From assembly GCF_019802285.1 (NCBI RefSeq), contig NZ_JAIEUJ010000002.1, positions 124,001 to 188,000 on the forward strand: a stretch of 64,000 bases of DNA. Reading direction: 5' to 3'. Positions 18,947 to 28,259 of this stretch are shown one piece after another (positions within the stretch are counted from its first letter, which is position 1; each line of letters opens with the position of its first letter). The DNA is from Novilysobacter antarcticus. GTDB taxonomy: Bacteria; Pseudomonadota; Gammaproteobacteria; Xanthomonadales; Xanthomonadaceae. The translations under genes were made by a program, and so were the position numbers. Under the pieces are notes generated by a model. The model did no database searches. It worked only from the letters and a program-made list of their open reading frames with translations, and was not told where the DNA came from.

Positions 18947-20074
18947 TCAGGCCACCGAATCCAACTCGTCGGATTTCTTGACGGTGCGCCTGGGCACCAC
19001 CAATACCGTCAGGGCGAGCACCCTGCGAAGGAAGCGAATCGCCCGTTCGCGCTTGCCGGTTACCCAGTACCAAGCGGCACACATCAGCACGAACAAGGCC
19101 AGCAACAACGGATACGGCACGTCCCAGCGCATCGCCTCCCCGACCAGCAGGCCGCAGAGGGCAGTGACCAGGCTCAGGACCAATGCCTTGCGCATCGGGC
19201 CAAACCCGGCATCGCGCATCATGTGATGCATGTGGTTGCGGTCTGCGATAAACGGCGACTGGCGCACCCGTAGACGGCGCAGCATCACGACCAGGCAATC
19301 CATCACGGGAATCATCACGAACCACAGCGCCAACACCGGGTTGACCGGATGCTCGGGACTCTGGGTAAGCCGGAATGCCAGCCACGCGATCACAAAGCCA
19401 AGGAAGGCGCTGCCGGCATTGCCCATGAAGGTCTTGGCCTTGTCGCGCCAAGGAAAGCGGAAATTGAAGGTCAGAAATGCGGCGACCACGCCGGCCAGCA
19501 ACATTCCCCCGTTTGCGACGCGCAAGTTGCCCGAGTACAAACCGGCTGCCGTCAACATGATGAGTGCCGTCAACACAAGCGACCCGGCCAAGCCGTCGGC
19601 GCCGTCGCTCATGTTGATCGCGTTGATCAGCCCGACCGTCGCAAAGACGGTGAACGGCATCGACAGCACGCCCAGCGACAACTCCCCAAGCCCGAACACC
19701 GGGCCGATCTGCTCCACCTGGACGCCGCCGACATAGATCATGATCAGCGCCGCAACCACCTGCGCCGGGATACGCAGCTTCCACGACAGGTCGTAGAGGT
19801 CATCCAACAGACCGACAACCACCAATAATGAGGACGCTGACATGAACGCGATCGCACTCTGATCCATCGGAATCAGCGATGAAAAACCGACTACCAGGAC
19901 GCCCGCCAGCATCGCCAAGCCGCCGGTAATTGGGGTCGGATGCGCGTGGTCCTTGCGGCCCTTCGGGTAGTCCAACAGGTTCAAACGAGGAGCCAATGGG
20001 TGCAGCAACCACTGGACGAACCATGTAACCGCTGCCGCCGACAGGGCGACAGGCCAATCAAGTCCAGCGATCAA
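18947..20074 (-). CDS. WecA-like undecaprenyl-phosphate HexNAc-1-phosphate transferase
   Basis: This polytopic PNPT-family enzyme of 375 residues would link an N-acetylhexosamine-1-phosphate to undecaprenyl phosphate as the first step of glycan assembly. Family motifs are present: GLLDDLYDLSWKLR, NAINMSDGADGLAG and the cytoplasmic DRNHMHH loop. About 10-11 hydrophobic helices are visible. I take the TTG at 20074 (AAGGGG at about 8 bases); an ATG at 20146 would add an unlikely polar leader. It is the last gene of the minus-strand exopolysaccharide locus and 156 bases from the VanZ-like gene, so it may have its own promoter. It is a second initiator beside the EpsB-like transferase at 2770-4164. 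Confidence 0.88.
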   Translation of the reverse strand: MIAGLDWPVALSAAAVTWFVQWLLHPLAPRLNLLDYPKGRKDHAHPTPITGGLAMLAGVLVVGFSSLIPMDQSAIAFMSASSLLVVVGLLDDLYDLSWKLRIPAQVVAALIMIYVGGVQVEQIGPVFGLGELSLGVLSMPFTVFATVGLINAINMSDGADGLAGSLVLTALIMLTAAGLYSGNLRVANGGMLLAGVVAAFLTFNFRFPWRDKAKTFMGNAGSAFLGFVIAWLAFRLTQSPEHPVNPVLALWFVMIPVMDCLVVMLRRLRVRQSPFIADRNHMHHMMRDAGFGPMRKALVLSLVTALCGLLVGEAMRWDVPYPLLLALFVLMCAAWYWVTGKRERAIRFLRRVLALTVLVVPRRTVKKSDELDSVA

Positions 20075-20230
20075 AACACAACCCCTTGCGATAAGACGAC
20101 CAAATTCAATATGCCAAAGGATACAGCGGCAGGCCGCTGATTCCAAAAGAGTTTTTATGAACGGGCTGGCGCTTTATTGTCATATTTCGACGCGTGACGC
20201 CAGTCACGGCTAACTAAATATCAGCGTGCA

Positions 20231-20710
20231 TCAAATGCGCTCTCCCGCTTTTGTCAGATTGCGCCACAGCTTGGCGAGCAATATTCCTGCCAACAAGCCG
20301 ACCATTCCACCGGCCACATTCAGCACCGCGTCCTCAACCTTCGGCTGCCGCCCATCGGTCAACCATTGCGACACTTCCGCGGCTATGCCGAGCGCTGCCA
20401 CGAGCATTACCCCACGACCGTTGCGCACTTCTCCCCGGGCCAACCAGATGAGCAGACCCAGCCAGGCGAATGCAGAGAAATGGATCCAATCCGAGAGGTC
20501 CAGCGGTGTTGGACTTGTCTGGTCGAGCAGGCGATTCACCCGCTCGATACCGAGCCAGTCAACCAGCATCCCGGTGGGTAGGAACAGCAACGCCGACACA
20601 GTCAGAGCCGACACGATCAACAGCGTCCCGATCAGCGGGTGACTGCCGCGCGCCAGCAGGATTGCCACCCCAAATGCAAGAACCGCCAGCAGCACTTCCG
20701 CTCCACTCAC
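20231..20710 (-). CDS. VanZ-like membrane protein
   Basis: This 159-residue integral membrane protein has four to five hydrophobic helices and the VanZ-like signature AEVSQWLTDGRQPKVEDAVLN followed by a GGMVGLLAG helix. Small VanZ-domain proteins are common in exopolysaccharide loci, but their molecular role is unknown. The start is GTG at 20710, 7 bases after the stop of the upstream glycosyltransferase, so it is cotranscribed. No active-site assignment is possible. Confidence 0.8.
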   Translation of the reverse strand: MSGAEVLLAVLAFGVAILLARGSHPLIGTLLIVSALTVSALLFLPTGMLVDWLGIERVNRLLDQTSPTPLDLSDWIHFSAFAWLGLLIWLARGEVRNGRGVMLVAALGIAAEVSQWLTDGRQPKVEDAVLNVAGGMVGLLAGILLAKLWRNLTKAGERI

Positions 20711-20717
20711 GACGGGC

Positions 20718-21944
20718 TCAACCCGATTTCGCGACGGTCGAGAGGATGTCGGTCATCTTCGCGGCCTGGGTAACGCGCGAGAAGCCGGGCGCGGCCGCGC
20801 GGGAGGTCTTGCGAAAGCGATCCATACGTTCGGGATCGTCGGCCAGAGCAATGATGGCAGCGGCCATAGCGTCCGGGTCTTCCGGCGGTACACATACGCC
20901 ACTTTGCGTAGAGCGGACGATTCCCGTCGCCTCCCCTTCCGGCAGACTCATCAGAATCGGCACGCCCATGCCCATCGCTTCGAAGATCTTCGATGGGATC
21001 ACCGTCGAGAACACCGGAGTGTTCCGCAGCGGCACGATGGAAAGGTCGCAGGCACTCCACAAGGCCGGCATACGCTCTTTTGGCTGGCGGGGAATCAAGC
21101 GCACGTTGTGCAGGTTCCGCTCGGTTACCAGCTGCTCCACCTTGGCGCGTTCCGCGCCGGAGCCGGCGAAGAAGAACGCGATGTCCTCGCGATGCAGAAG
21201 CTTCTCTGCGGCGTCCAGCACCTTGGGTAGTGCGTGCGCCATGCCATGCGTGCCCATGTAACCGGCGACGAACTTACCGCCCAATCCGAACTCCCGCTCA
21301 AGCTCGGCATCACGGGGCCGCGGCTCATAGCGATCAAGGTCAACTCCGTTGATCACCACGTGGACCTTGTCACGCGGTACTCCACGCCGAACCAGATCTT
21401 CCCGGAAGCTCTCGGTCACAGAAATAATCGCATCCGCGCGGCGGTACAAAAACAGCTCGAGCTGCTCCAGGGCACGTATGAGCGGGCTTGTCTTCATCGC
21501 GCCCACAGCGATGATCGAGGCCGGCCACAGGTCACGCAGTTCGAACACGAACGGACGCCACTTGGCCACCGACAACGCCCAGCCGCCAATAGCGCAAAAG
21601 AACTGCGGGGAGGTGGCCACCACGACATCAGGGCGGCGCTCAAACAGGCCCGCCAAGAACCCCATCAACATGAAGCTCATGTAGTCCAGCGTGCGCTTAA
21701 TGAAGCCTTCGTTGGCGGTGATGTAGGTCTTCACCCGCACCACGCGGATGCCGTCCATCGTTTCGACCTGCCGCCAGCGGTTCTGATAGCCAGCAAACAG
21801 CTTGCCCTCCGGGAAGTTGGGCGCGCACGTCACCACGGTCACGTCGTGGCCGGCCCTCACCCAGCGGGTGGCATGCTCATACAGACGGGTCGCCGGGGCA
21901 TTACCTTCCGGGGGAAAGTTGTCCGACAGGAAAAGGATCTTCAT
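20718..21944 (-). CDS. WbuB-like family 4 glycosyltransferase
   Basis: This 408-residue GT-B retaining glycosyltransferase would add one sugar to the lipid-linked repeat unit at the inner membrane. It starts MKILFLSDNFPPEGNAPATR, typical of WbuB-type enzymes that use HexNAc or deoxy-HexNAc donors. The C-terminal GT4 domain has GYMGTHG, FFFAGSGAER, and the donor-binding block PSKIFEAMGMGVPIL. The start has a GGAG-type site. It begins 7 bases after the heparinase-like gene. The donor and acceptor are not determinable by eye. Confidence 0.87.
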   Translation of the reverse strand: MKILFLSDNFPPEGNAPATRLYEHATRWVRAGHDVTVVTCAPNFPEGKLFAGYQNRWRQVETMDGIRVVRVKTYITANEGFIKRTLDYMSFMLMGFLAGLFERRPDVVVATSPQFFCAIGGWALSVAKWRPFVFELRDLWPASIIAVGAMKTSPLIRALEQLELFLYRRADAIISVTESFREDLVRRGVPRDKVHVVINGVDLDRYEPRPRDAELEREFGLGGKFVAGYMGTHGMAHALPKVLDAAEKLLHREDIAFFFAGSGAERAKVEQLVTERNLHNVRLIPRQPKERMPALWSACDLSIVPLRNTPVFSTVIPSKIFEAMGMGVPILMSLPEGEATGIVRSTQSGVCVPPEDPDAMAAAIIALADDPERMDRFRKTSRAAAPGFSRVTQAAKMTDILSTVAKSG

Positions 21945-21951
21945 AGCAGCA

Positions 21952-23547
21952 TCATCTCCAGCTGAACTCCGTACTCATTTGGCCGTGGCTGATGCGGCAC
22001 TCCAGCACCCGGCACGGATGCTCTTCGCCAAAACGGGGGTACCACGCACCTGGCACCGTCGCTGCAGCCGCTCCTTCGTTCCGCCAAGCAAAACCGATGG
22101 AATCTGCGTCCAGTCCGGGCACAAACCGGTATCGCGCCACGGCTTCCTGCGCTCGGCCGGACAAAGCATCGATCACCGTCAACCCGCCGTCGGACAGCTC
22201 CCATCGGCGCGAATGCATCACTCGGCCCGGCAGCCTCAAGTAGCCATCGTGGGCCGCTTCCAGCACCAATATTCCGGCCTCTTCCGCCCACCGGATATTC
22301 ATCGGCCGTGCACGGCGGGCAACACGGAAACTGCTCCAGACCTCGGAGGAATCCTGACCGTCGACTTCCACGGTGTTGTGCATGGCCGTGCCGCGCTGCT
22401 GCAGCCGCAGGGGTCCCGCCTCGTACGTCGACGTGCCGCCGTTCACCAGCACCCGCTGCCCGTGCAACGACAGCTCAAACGACAGCGTGTCCGCATGCGC
22501 ATGCCCGGGAAGGTAGTCCGGTCCCACTGGACCGACGTCCGCGATCATGACCGCCGGACCCGCCGTCATGCGCACGTAGCCCGATTCCGGCAGAACCTCC
22601 AGCGGGGCCAGCGGCGCATTGTCTATCGGCACACTCAATGCGCGGGCGTAGTGCTCCAGGGCAGCCAAGGGTGGGGCGATTCCTAAGGCCGCATCATTGA
22701 AAAGCGCAATGTCACCATCGGGATGCGTCATTACTCGCAGCCAACGCACCATCGGGCCCACTCCTTCGCGCAGGCGCGCCACCAACGTCGTAGGCAATAT
22801 CCCCGGATAAATACGATCCAGCTGCACCAGATCGAGCACGTCTTCCAGCAGGATCGAGTGGTACATCGGGCTGCGCTCGAAGTGACCGCCGTCGGACAGG
22901 AACTGCTCCGCCAACTCCCGTTCCACGAGCACTGCCCCCTTGTGCAGCCATGCAGCCGCCTCGTCACCCTCGAAGAAGGCGCCGACAAACACCAGCGCCT
23001 TGGCGTTGGCCCAGAGATGGTTGCCGAGCAAATGGATCTCCAGCCGCCGCCGCAGATAGCGCGCCTGTACCGCGAGGCTGTGCACAGCGGCAGGTTCCAG
23101 AGGGTTGCCACCCAGCGACCACTTGATCCAGTTCACGATCCGCAGTGACGAAGGGTAAGGCTCCCAGCCGTTGCCCTGCCCCGGCGGATTTTCGGTAATC
23201 CACCGACCAATCAACGCCTGATGCCAGACAACGCGTGCCGTCGCACCATCCGCCGCCAGATCGTCAAAATAATGGGCGTTGTATAGCCACAGCTTTGACC
23301 AATCAGAGCGGTTCCAATCGCCTGCCGCAGCCAGCTCGCGCTCGACACCCAGGAAACGGAAACTGTGCTCGCCCGTCATCGACGGCGCACGAGCGCAGCC
23401 GCGCCACACCGCAGCCGGCCCGCGCAATGCAGGCGCCACACTCAAATCGGGCCTTGGTCGTGCCAAGCGAAACCACACGCGCCCGTAGAACTGCACCGGC
23501 CGCAGCCAGCGCACTGTGTGCCACAGGCGAAGCAATTTCTTGCGCAT
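21952..23547 (-). CDS. Heparinase II/III-like polysaccharide lyase family protein
   Basis: This 531-residue protein has an all-helical N-terminal toroid (residues about 60-300; WLYNAHYFDDLA-like region and NPPGQGNGWEPYPSSLRIVNWIKW) and a C-terminal beta-rich heparinase II/III domain with GHAHADTLSFELS and HNTVEVDGQDSS. Family members cleave uronic-acid polysaccharides by beta-elimination, using Tyr/His in the helical domain. No classical signal peptide is seen; the N-terminus is basic (MRKKLLRLWHTVRWL). It lies between wecB and a glycosyltransferase in the polysaccharide operon, so it probably trims or releases the polymer made here. The longer open frame upstream overlaps wecB and is rejected. 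Confidence 0.85.
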   Translation of the reverse strand: MRKKLLRLWHTVRWLRPVQFYGRVWFRLARPRPDLSVAPALRGPAAVWRGCARAPSMTGEHSFRFLGVERELAAAGDWNRSDWSKLWLYNAHYFDDLAADGATARVVWHQALIGRWITENPPGQGNGWEPYPSSLRIVNWIKWSLGGNPLEPAAVHSLAVQARYLRRRLEIHLLGNHLWANAKALVFVGAFFEGDEAAAWLHKGAVLVERELAEQFLSDGGHFERSPMYHSILLEDVLDLVQLDRIYPGILPTTLVARLREGVGPMVRWLRVMTHPDGDIALFNDAALGIAPPLAALEHYARALSVPIDNAPLAPLEVLPESGYVRMTAGPAVMIADVGPVGPDYLPGHAHADTLSFELSLHGQRVLVNGGTSTYEAGPLRLQQRGTAMHNTVEVDGQDSSEVWSSFRVARRARPMNIRWAEEAGILVLEAAHDGYLRLPGRVMHSRRWELSDGGLTVIDALSGRAQEAVARYRFVPGLDADSIGFAWRNEGAAAATVPGAWYPRFGEEHPCRVLECRISHGQMSTEFSWR

Positions 23548-23569
23548 CAAGCAGGCTTCCGTTGCGCCG

Positions 23570-24697
23570 TCAGAAGTTGCGGCCCAGCAGCCGCTCCAAC
23601 TCCGCCACGATCCGGCCCGCCGTCTCCCCGTCCCACTTCTCCGGGATTCCGCCCTTCTTCCACTCCCCGGCAAACAGCTTGTCCAGCGCGGGCTTCAGTG
23701 CCGCCGGATCGGTGCCCAGCAACTCATTGGTGCCGATGGTGATGGTCTCCGGGCGCTCGGTGGAGGTGCGCAGGGTCATGCAGGGCACGCCCATTACCGT
23801 CGTTTCTTCGGTGATGCCTCCGGAGTCGGTGATGACGGCCTTGGCATGCTTCACCAGCCAGTTGAACTCCAGGTAGGGCTGCGGATCCACCAGACGGATG
23901 CTCTCCGGGAAGCCCGGCAGCTCGCGTAGGGTCTTGGCGGTGCGCGGATGCACGGGAAACACCACCGGCATGCCACGGGTGCCCTCAGCAATGGCCGCCA
24001 ACAGCTGCGCAAACGGACCGCTGGCATCCACGTTGGACGGCCGGTGCAGCGTGACCACGAAGTAGCCGCCGGGCTCCAGGCCCTGCTCGGCCACGAATGC
24101 CGGCGCGCGCAGGCGGTCCATGTTGCCCAGCAGGGTATCGATCATGGTGTTGCCGACAAAGAAAATGCGGTCGTCGCCGATGCCGGCCTTGCGCAGGTTC
24201 TCGTTGGCCCCTTCACTGGTGGTGAAAAACCAGTTGGTGATGGCGTCCGTCACCATGCGGTTGATCTCTTCGGGCATGCCCCAGTCGCCGGAGCGGATAC
24301 CCGCCTCCACGTGCGCCACCGGCACGTGCAGCTTCTGCGCGGCAATGGCACAGGCCATGGTGGACGTCACGTCACCCACCACCAGGCACAGTGAACTGGG
24401 CTCGCGCAGCAGCAACGCCTCGTAGCCGGTCATGATCCCAGCAGCCTGCTCGGCCTGAGTGCCCGAGCCGACTTCAAGGTTCACATCAGGCTCGGGGATG
24501 CCCAGCTGCTGGAAAAAATCGCCCGACATCCGCGGGTCGTAGTGTTGACCGGTGTGGATCAACCGGTAACGCAGTGGCCCACCTTCGGTCTTGCGCTGCT
24601 CAAGCGCCTTGATGATCGGCGCGATTTTCATGAAGTTCGGGCGAGCACCCGCAATGATGTCGATCGCCCGTTCCACCGCGTAACCAGATGTACTCAC
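23570..24697 (-). CDS. wecB: UDP-N-acetylglucosamine 2-epimerase (non-hydrolysing)
   Basis: This 375-residue cytoplasmic enzyme interconverts UDP-GlcNAc and UDP-ManNAc. The family blocks are all present: GARPNFMKIAPII, HTGQHYDPRMSGDFF, HVEAGIRSGDWGMPEEINR, TLHRPSNVD and the C-terminal SGGITEETTVMGVP. The start is the GTG at 24697, with GGAG seven bases before it; a GTG at 24676 is possible and would remove a short non-conserved leader. With the dehydrogenase at 29583-30857 it suggests UDP-ManNAcA or UDP-GlcNAcA supply for the polymer. It marks the left end of the AT-rich cassette, being of normal GC itself. Confidence 0.93.
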   Translation of the reverse strand: MSTSGYAVERAIDIIAGARPNFMKIAPIIKALEQRKTEGGPLRYRLIHTGQHYDPRMSGDFFQQLGIPEPDVNLEVGSGTQAEQAAGIMTGYEALLLREPSSLCLVVGDVTSTMACAIAAQKLHVPVAHVEAGIRSGDWGMPEEINRMVTDAITNWFFTTSEGANENLRKAGIGDDRIFFVGNTMIDTLLGNMDRLRAPAFVAEQGLEPGGYFVVTLHRPSNVDASGPFAQLLAAIAEGTRGMPVVFPVHPRTAKTLRELPGFPESIRLVDPQPYLEFNWLVKHAKAVITDSGGITEETTVMGVPCMTLRTSTERPETITIGTNELLGTDPAALKPALDKLFAGEWKKGGIPEKWDGETAGRIVAELERLLGRNF

Positions 24698-24836
24698 AAA
24701 ATGACTCCACAGCCGTACCGCTTCGTAGAAAGAATGGCGCAAAGATAAAACGTCATGCACGTACGCCAAAATGCCGGTCACCTTCGGATATAGCGACCCA
24801 TTGACAGAAAGCACCTAGACCTAGATAGGAGACCAA

Positions 24837-26039
24837 CTACTTGCCCTGCCGAGCAGCGTACCGAACTGCGTCGCACATTACCTGCACCATGGCCTCCCCA
24901 GACATTTCACGAGTAACAAGCTCTCTAGCCGCAACACCCATAGCCTGCGCGCATTTGAGGTCACTAGTTAATAAGTGTAAATACGATGCCATCTCTTGAA
25001 CCGGGTTCGCCGCCCCCCTGACGTTATAGCCCGTTTTACCATTTTGAATGAGATCAACATCTGTGCCATCACCCCCGTTACAGATTACCGGGAGCCCATG
25101 CGCCATAAGCTCACTTATGGCAAGACCACCGAGGCCGGGCAACAAGCCAACATCAGCACAAACAAGCCAATCAGAAAGATCCTTTCTCTGCTCACCTGCA
25201 AAGATGACGCTATCCGACAAGCCGAGCGACGCGAACTGCATTTCTAGCAACGCCGCAAGAGGACCATCACCGATTATTAATAGACGCGAGCTATTACCTT
25301 TCTGTCGAAGAGCGCTTAGTATGCTGGGGAGTAATTCCAGACTTTTCTGGGGAACTAGCGCACCAACGAAAACAATAGTGGGGTGCCCACAAGCATCAAA
25401 CTTGGGCCCAACTTCCGACTTACGACGCACTGCCTCAGCAGCCGACCGCTCTGCCGCAAGAGTGTCGATCACATTAACAGCGACAAAGCAACGTGAGCGA
25501 TCAACACCGATCCGAACCGCGTAGTCCAACCCCTGTGTGCTATATAGCAGCAAGGCAGCGCACGACCGCTCAACAATACCAATCAGCTTTCGCATGAGAC
25601 GACCAACCGCCGTATACCTGCGTCCGGGAAGCTCGCCAAGCGTCCACCAAACCACTGGCTTGCGCCGAATTTTGGCCCACGCCACGACCATCAAGCTATT
25701 GAGAAGATTGCTTCCCCCCTCCACCAGCAACACATCCGGGTCGAACTCCGACAACTTCCCTAATAGCCCGCGAAATAATATTAATGGCGCGGGGCGCCCG
25801 GTTAACGAAGTGACCAACGACCACTGCAAAAGCTCTACCCGTCGAACGCCTCCTTTATCCGGAGCAGACACCAGCTTGGTGCCAGAGACACCAGGCCCGT
25901 GAAATACCGTGACATCCAAATCTTGGGATGACGCAAATCGAGGATAATAATTGTACCTCCACACTTGGAATGCAGAGTGCACGCACGCGACTCGAGTCCT
26001 ACCCGTCAAAACTAAACTATTGCCGTCAGACTTTGACAC
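24837..26039 (-). CDS. Glycosyltransferase family 4/GT1
   Basis: This 400-residue GT-B glycosyltransferase has an N-terminal acceptor domain (CVHSAFQVWRYNYYP) and a C-terminal donor domain with TIVFVGALVPQKSLELLP, RLLIIGDGP and GGLAISELMAHGLPVICNGG. It would extend the repeat unit at the cytoplasmic face. The GTG at 26039 is the furthest start; no strong ribosome site decides it. Base composition is clearly more AT-rich than in the flanking genes, with ATA and AGA codons. It is part of the variable cassette and probably specifies a serotype linkage. 79 bases separate it from the polymerase gene. Confidence 0.85.
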   Translation of the reverse strand: MSKSDGNSLVLTGRTRVACVHSAFQVWRYNYYPRFASSQDLDVTVFHGPGVSGTKLVSAPDKGGVRRVELLQWSLVTSLTGRPAPLILFRGLLGKLSEFDPDVLLVEGGSNLLNSLMVVAWAKIRRKPVVWWTLGELPGRRYTAVGRLMRKLIGIVERSCAALLLYSTQGLDYAVRIGVDRSRCFVAVNVIDTLAAERSAAEAVRRKSEVGPKFDACGHPTIVFVGALVPQKSLELLPSILSALRQKGNSSRLLIIGDGPLAALLEMQFASLGLSDSVIFAGEQRKDLSDWLVCADVGLLPGLGGLAISELMAHGLPVICNGGDGTDVDLIQNGKTGYNVRGAANPVQEMASYLHLLTSDLKCAQAMGVAARELVTREMSGEAMVQVMCDAVRYAARQGK

Positions 26040-26118
26040 AAAATCACCGCCCTATATGAACGACATCACGGGGCAAGTCGAGCCACCCCACTCAACACAC
26101 ACCCTTCAAGAATTCAAC

Positions 26119-27201
26119 TCAGCTGATATAACTAAAATAGAACTCATATGGAATTATATTGTGATGATTCGTCATTAGGGCCCTAAGATAAAATGAAGAC
26201 AGTATCGATACGAAACCAGCATAAACTAAGGCTCTAGAACCGGCACCCTTAATCCGAGAAACAATCCAAGGAATAAGGAAAATTAAAAAAATTCCAAAAT
26301 AGTACCAAAATCTAAAGGGGCCGGACAAGCCCGCAAATAGGTTGAAAACACACTGCCCGAGGATCGATATATTTACCAGTGCTGAGTCAAAAGCTGAATT
26401 TTTTCGCTGTAACAGCACTGCAAAGATGGCGGTTCCGTTCAAGAAAATAAGCCTGAACCCAGCACCAATACCTCTCTTGTCAAAAAGTTGATCTTCGATG
26501 CGCCCAAATATTCCAGAATATCTATCCGAAATCGCTGATGGCAAATATCCTACGGTTCGACTGATAAGCGCATCGATGGTCCCGTCTATCCCTAAAAGAC
26601 CTAGAACCGCCGTTCCCAAGAGCACCGCCACGGCAATAGTAGAACTCATGCGACGGGTTGCAACTGGATAGGCAACCAAGAAGACGAGCGCAGTGTAGTG
26701 AAACATACAGGCAATTAGGACGACGCCGACAAACCTCCTTATGTCTTTATCAATAATATAAGGCAGCGCCATCACGCAGACGACTACAGCGAGCCCCTGT
26801 CGCACTCCATTACTGAAAAAGAAGAGAAAGCTTAGCCCGAATAACACAACGATACTTAGTGGCGGATTGTCGGACCACAGCCCGATCCCTCGCCAGACAA
26901 GGAAAATCGTAGCAATACTAAATGACAGAAAGCCGACCCACGGTTCGAGGCTTAACGCCTGCAACGCGCTCGCAAACAGGGTGAACCCCGGTTCGAATCG
27001 CCAGCGGTATATATCCAAGTCTATATTATTAAAAATATAAGCGTAGCCAAGATAGTCTGTTCCGACGTCGTACCTCAACCCAAAAAAAATGGCGACCATG
27101 AACGCAGCGGACCAATAAAGTGCCCCGCGTATTGCCGGAAAGAAATGCGACGTCGAAACTAGCGCTAAACAGGCGACATATAATAATATGTAGATAACCA
27201 C
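26119..27201 (-). CDS. EpsG-type polysaccharide polymerase (Wzy-like)
   Basis: This polytopic membrane protein of 360 residues has about ten hydrophobic helices and the EpsG family signature FFGLRYDVGTDYLGY near residue 40, then RWRFEPGFTLFA and FSNGVRQGLAV. It would polymerise lipid-linked repeat units at the periplasmic face. The start is GTG at 27201, sharing one base with the stop of the upstream glycosyltransferase. It is AT-rich, as Wzy genes usually are. The locus also encodes an O-antigen-ligase-family protein, so the two are likely polymerase and ligase (or second polymerase), but the assignment of roles is inference. Confidence 0.85.
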   Translation of the reverse strand: MVIYILLYVACLALVSTSHFFPAIRGALYWSAAFMVAIFFGLRYDVGTDYLGYAYIFNNIDLDIYRWRFEPGFTLFASALQALSLEPWVGFLSFSIATIFLVWRGIGLWSDNPPLSIVVLFGLSFLFFFSNGVRQGLAVVVCVMALPYIIDKDIRRFVGVVLIACMFHYTALVFLVAYPVATRRMSSTIAVAVLLGTAVLGLLGIDGTIDALISRTVGYLPSAISDRYSGIFGRIEDQLFDKRGIGAGFRLIFLNGTAIFAVLLQRKNSAFDSALVNISILGQCVFNLFAGLSGPFRFWYYFGIFLIFLIPWIVSRIKGAGSRALVYAGFVSILSSFYLRALMTNHHNIIPYEFYFSYIS

Positions 27202-28259
27202 TAGGTCTTATCCCCTTCTTCAACCAGCCGGAGGATTTCAGCTGCCCCTCGCTCCCAAGTGTTATCTGCAAGAATTCGATCATCGGCAGATGACCAGCTA
27301 CTCAGATCTTTACTGAACTGAAAAAAGTCGAACTTGTTGGGGTCCACCGAAAACCCGGAAGAATAGTGCTCAACGAAGTGGTGAAGGTAGGTGCCCTTGT
27401 GCACGATCAACGGAACGCCTACTTCAGCGGCAATTAGTGACGTGACAGTTGTTGAAACGTCGCTACACGGCTTCCATACGAAGTCAAATTCTCGCCACTC
27501 TGTCGGGTGTAGGGGTTGGGCGGGCAAAAACATAATATTGGTGGAAGCGCAATTTTTAGTATCTAGCTCCAATTGAACCCATTCACGAGACGCCCCAACA
27601 ACCACGGCGGCCATCCTTGATCCGCTGTCCACTACGGCATTAACTAGCGACTGAAGCCCTCCATGGCTCTTCTCCGCCCTGCTCCCTATCCAAAGGCCTA
27701 CAATTACGCCTGACGCTCGCCGACTTTCGACCCAATTCTTTACCTCGCTATTCAAGCTGTCGCCGACCGACCTTTCGCCCGAAAAACGACCGAATGTCGC
27801 GACTCCTAGCTGGCACTGGGGTATCTTTAAGGCTTTGCTGGCAGGTTCGAGTAAAAGATCACTGGTAACAAAGACACGTCTCGCAGCTTTCGCCAAAACC
27901 CACCTCCGTGTCTTTGATATCCATGGAAAATGGGCTTCAGACTCTTTGTCGACATTGTGGCAGATCCAGCCGACTCGAACATTCAGCAATATTGCAATAA
28001 TTAAAGTAAACAATTCAGAAGCGCTGCGCACTAGCGTTCGAAGAAGGCTCGGATAGTCGTTCAGGTATCGAAAAACTATCCCAACCGGCCGATCTTTACG
28101 CGATATAAGGTAGGTCGCCAGCGCAATCGGCATATGAATTGGAGAGCCTTCTAATGGCCTGAGCTTGATACTACTCCCGGTGGGAAGCGCCCTAGCCCAA
28201 GCTGAACTTTTCCCATCCTTCTTCTGAATTAAAACCACACGGGAACGATCTTTCTTCAT
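27201..28259 (-). CDS. Probable glycosyltransferase of the variable cassette
   Basis: This 352-residue protein has a GT-B-like layout. An N-terminal domain contains GWICHNVDKE, the position where GT4 enzymes have an HNV motif. A C-terminal half includes GVIVGLWIGSRAEKSHGG, AAVVVGASREW and SLIAAEVGVPLIVHKGTYL, which resembles the donor-side E-x7-E region. Similarity is weak and the exact GT family is unclear. The ATG at 28259 overlaps the wzx stop as ATGA, so it is translationally coupled. A longer frame to 28334 is rejected. It is AT-rich and probably serotype-specific. Confidence 0.7.
   Translation of the reverse strand: MKKDRSRVVLIQKKDGKSSAWARALPTGSSIKLRPLEGSPIHMPIALATYLISRKDRPVGIVFRYLNDYPSLLRTLVRSASELFTLIIAILLNVRVGWICHNVDKESEAHFPWISKTRRWVLAKAARRVFVTSDLLLEPASKALKIPQCQLGVATFGRFSGERSVGDSLNSEVKNWVESRRASGVIVGLWIGSRAEKSHGGLQSLVNAVVDSGSRMAAVVVGASREWVQLELDTKNCASTNIMFLPAQPLHPTEWREFDFVWKPCSDVSTTVTSLIAAEVGVPLIVHKGTYLHHFVEHYSSGFSVDPNKFDFFQFSKDLSSWSSADDRILADNTWERGAAEILRLVEEGDKT

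Noticed and set aside
24698-24836. Possible mobile element remnant at the edge of the AT-rich cassette
   Set aside because: No terminal repeats, target duplication or transposase fragment was seen in the gap; the cassette was more likely exchanged by homologous recombination.
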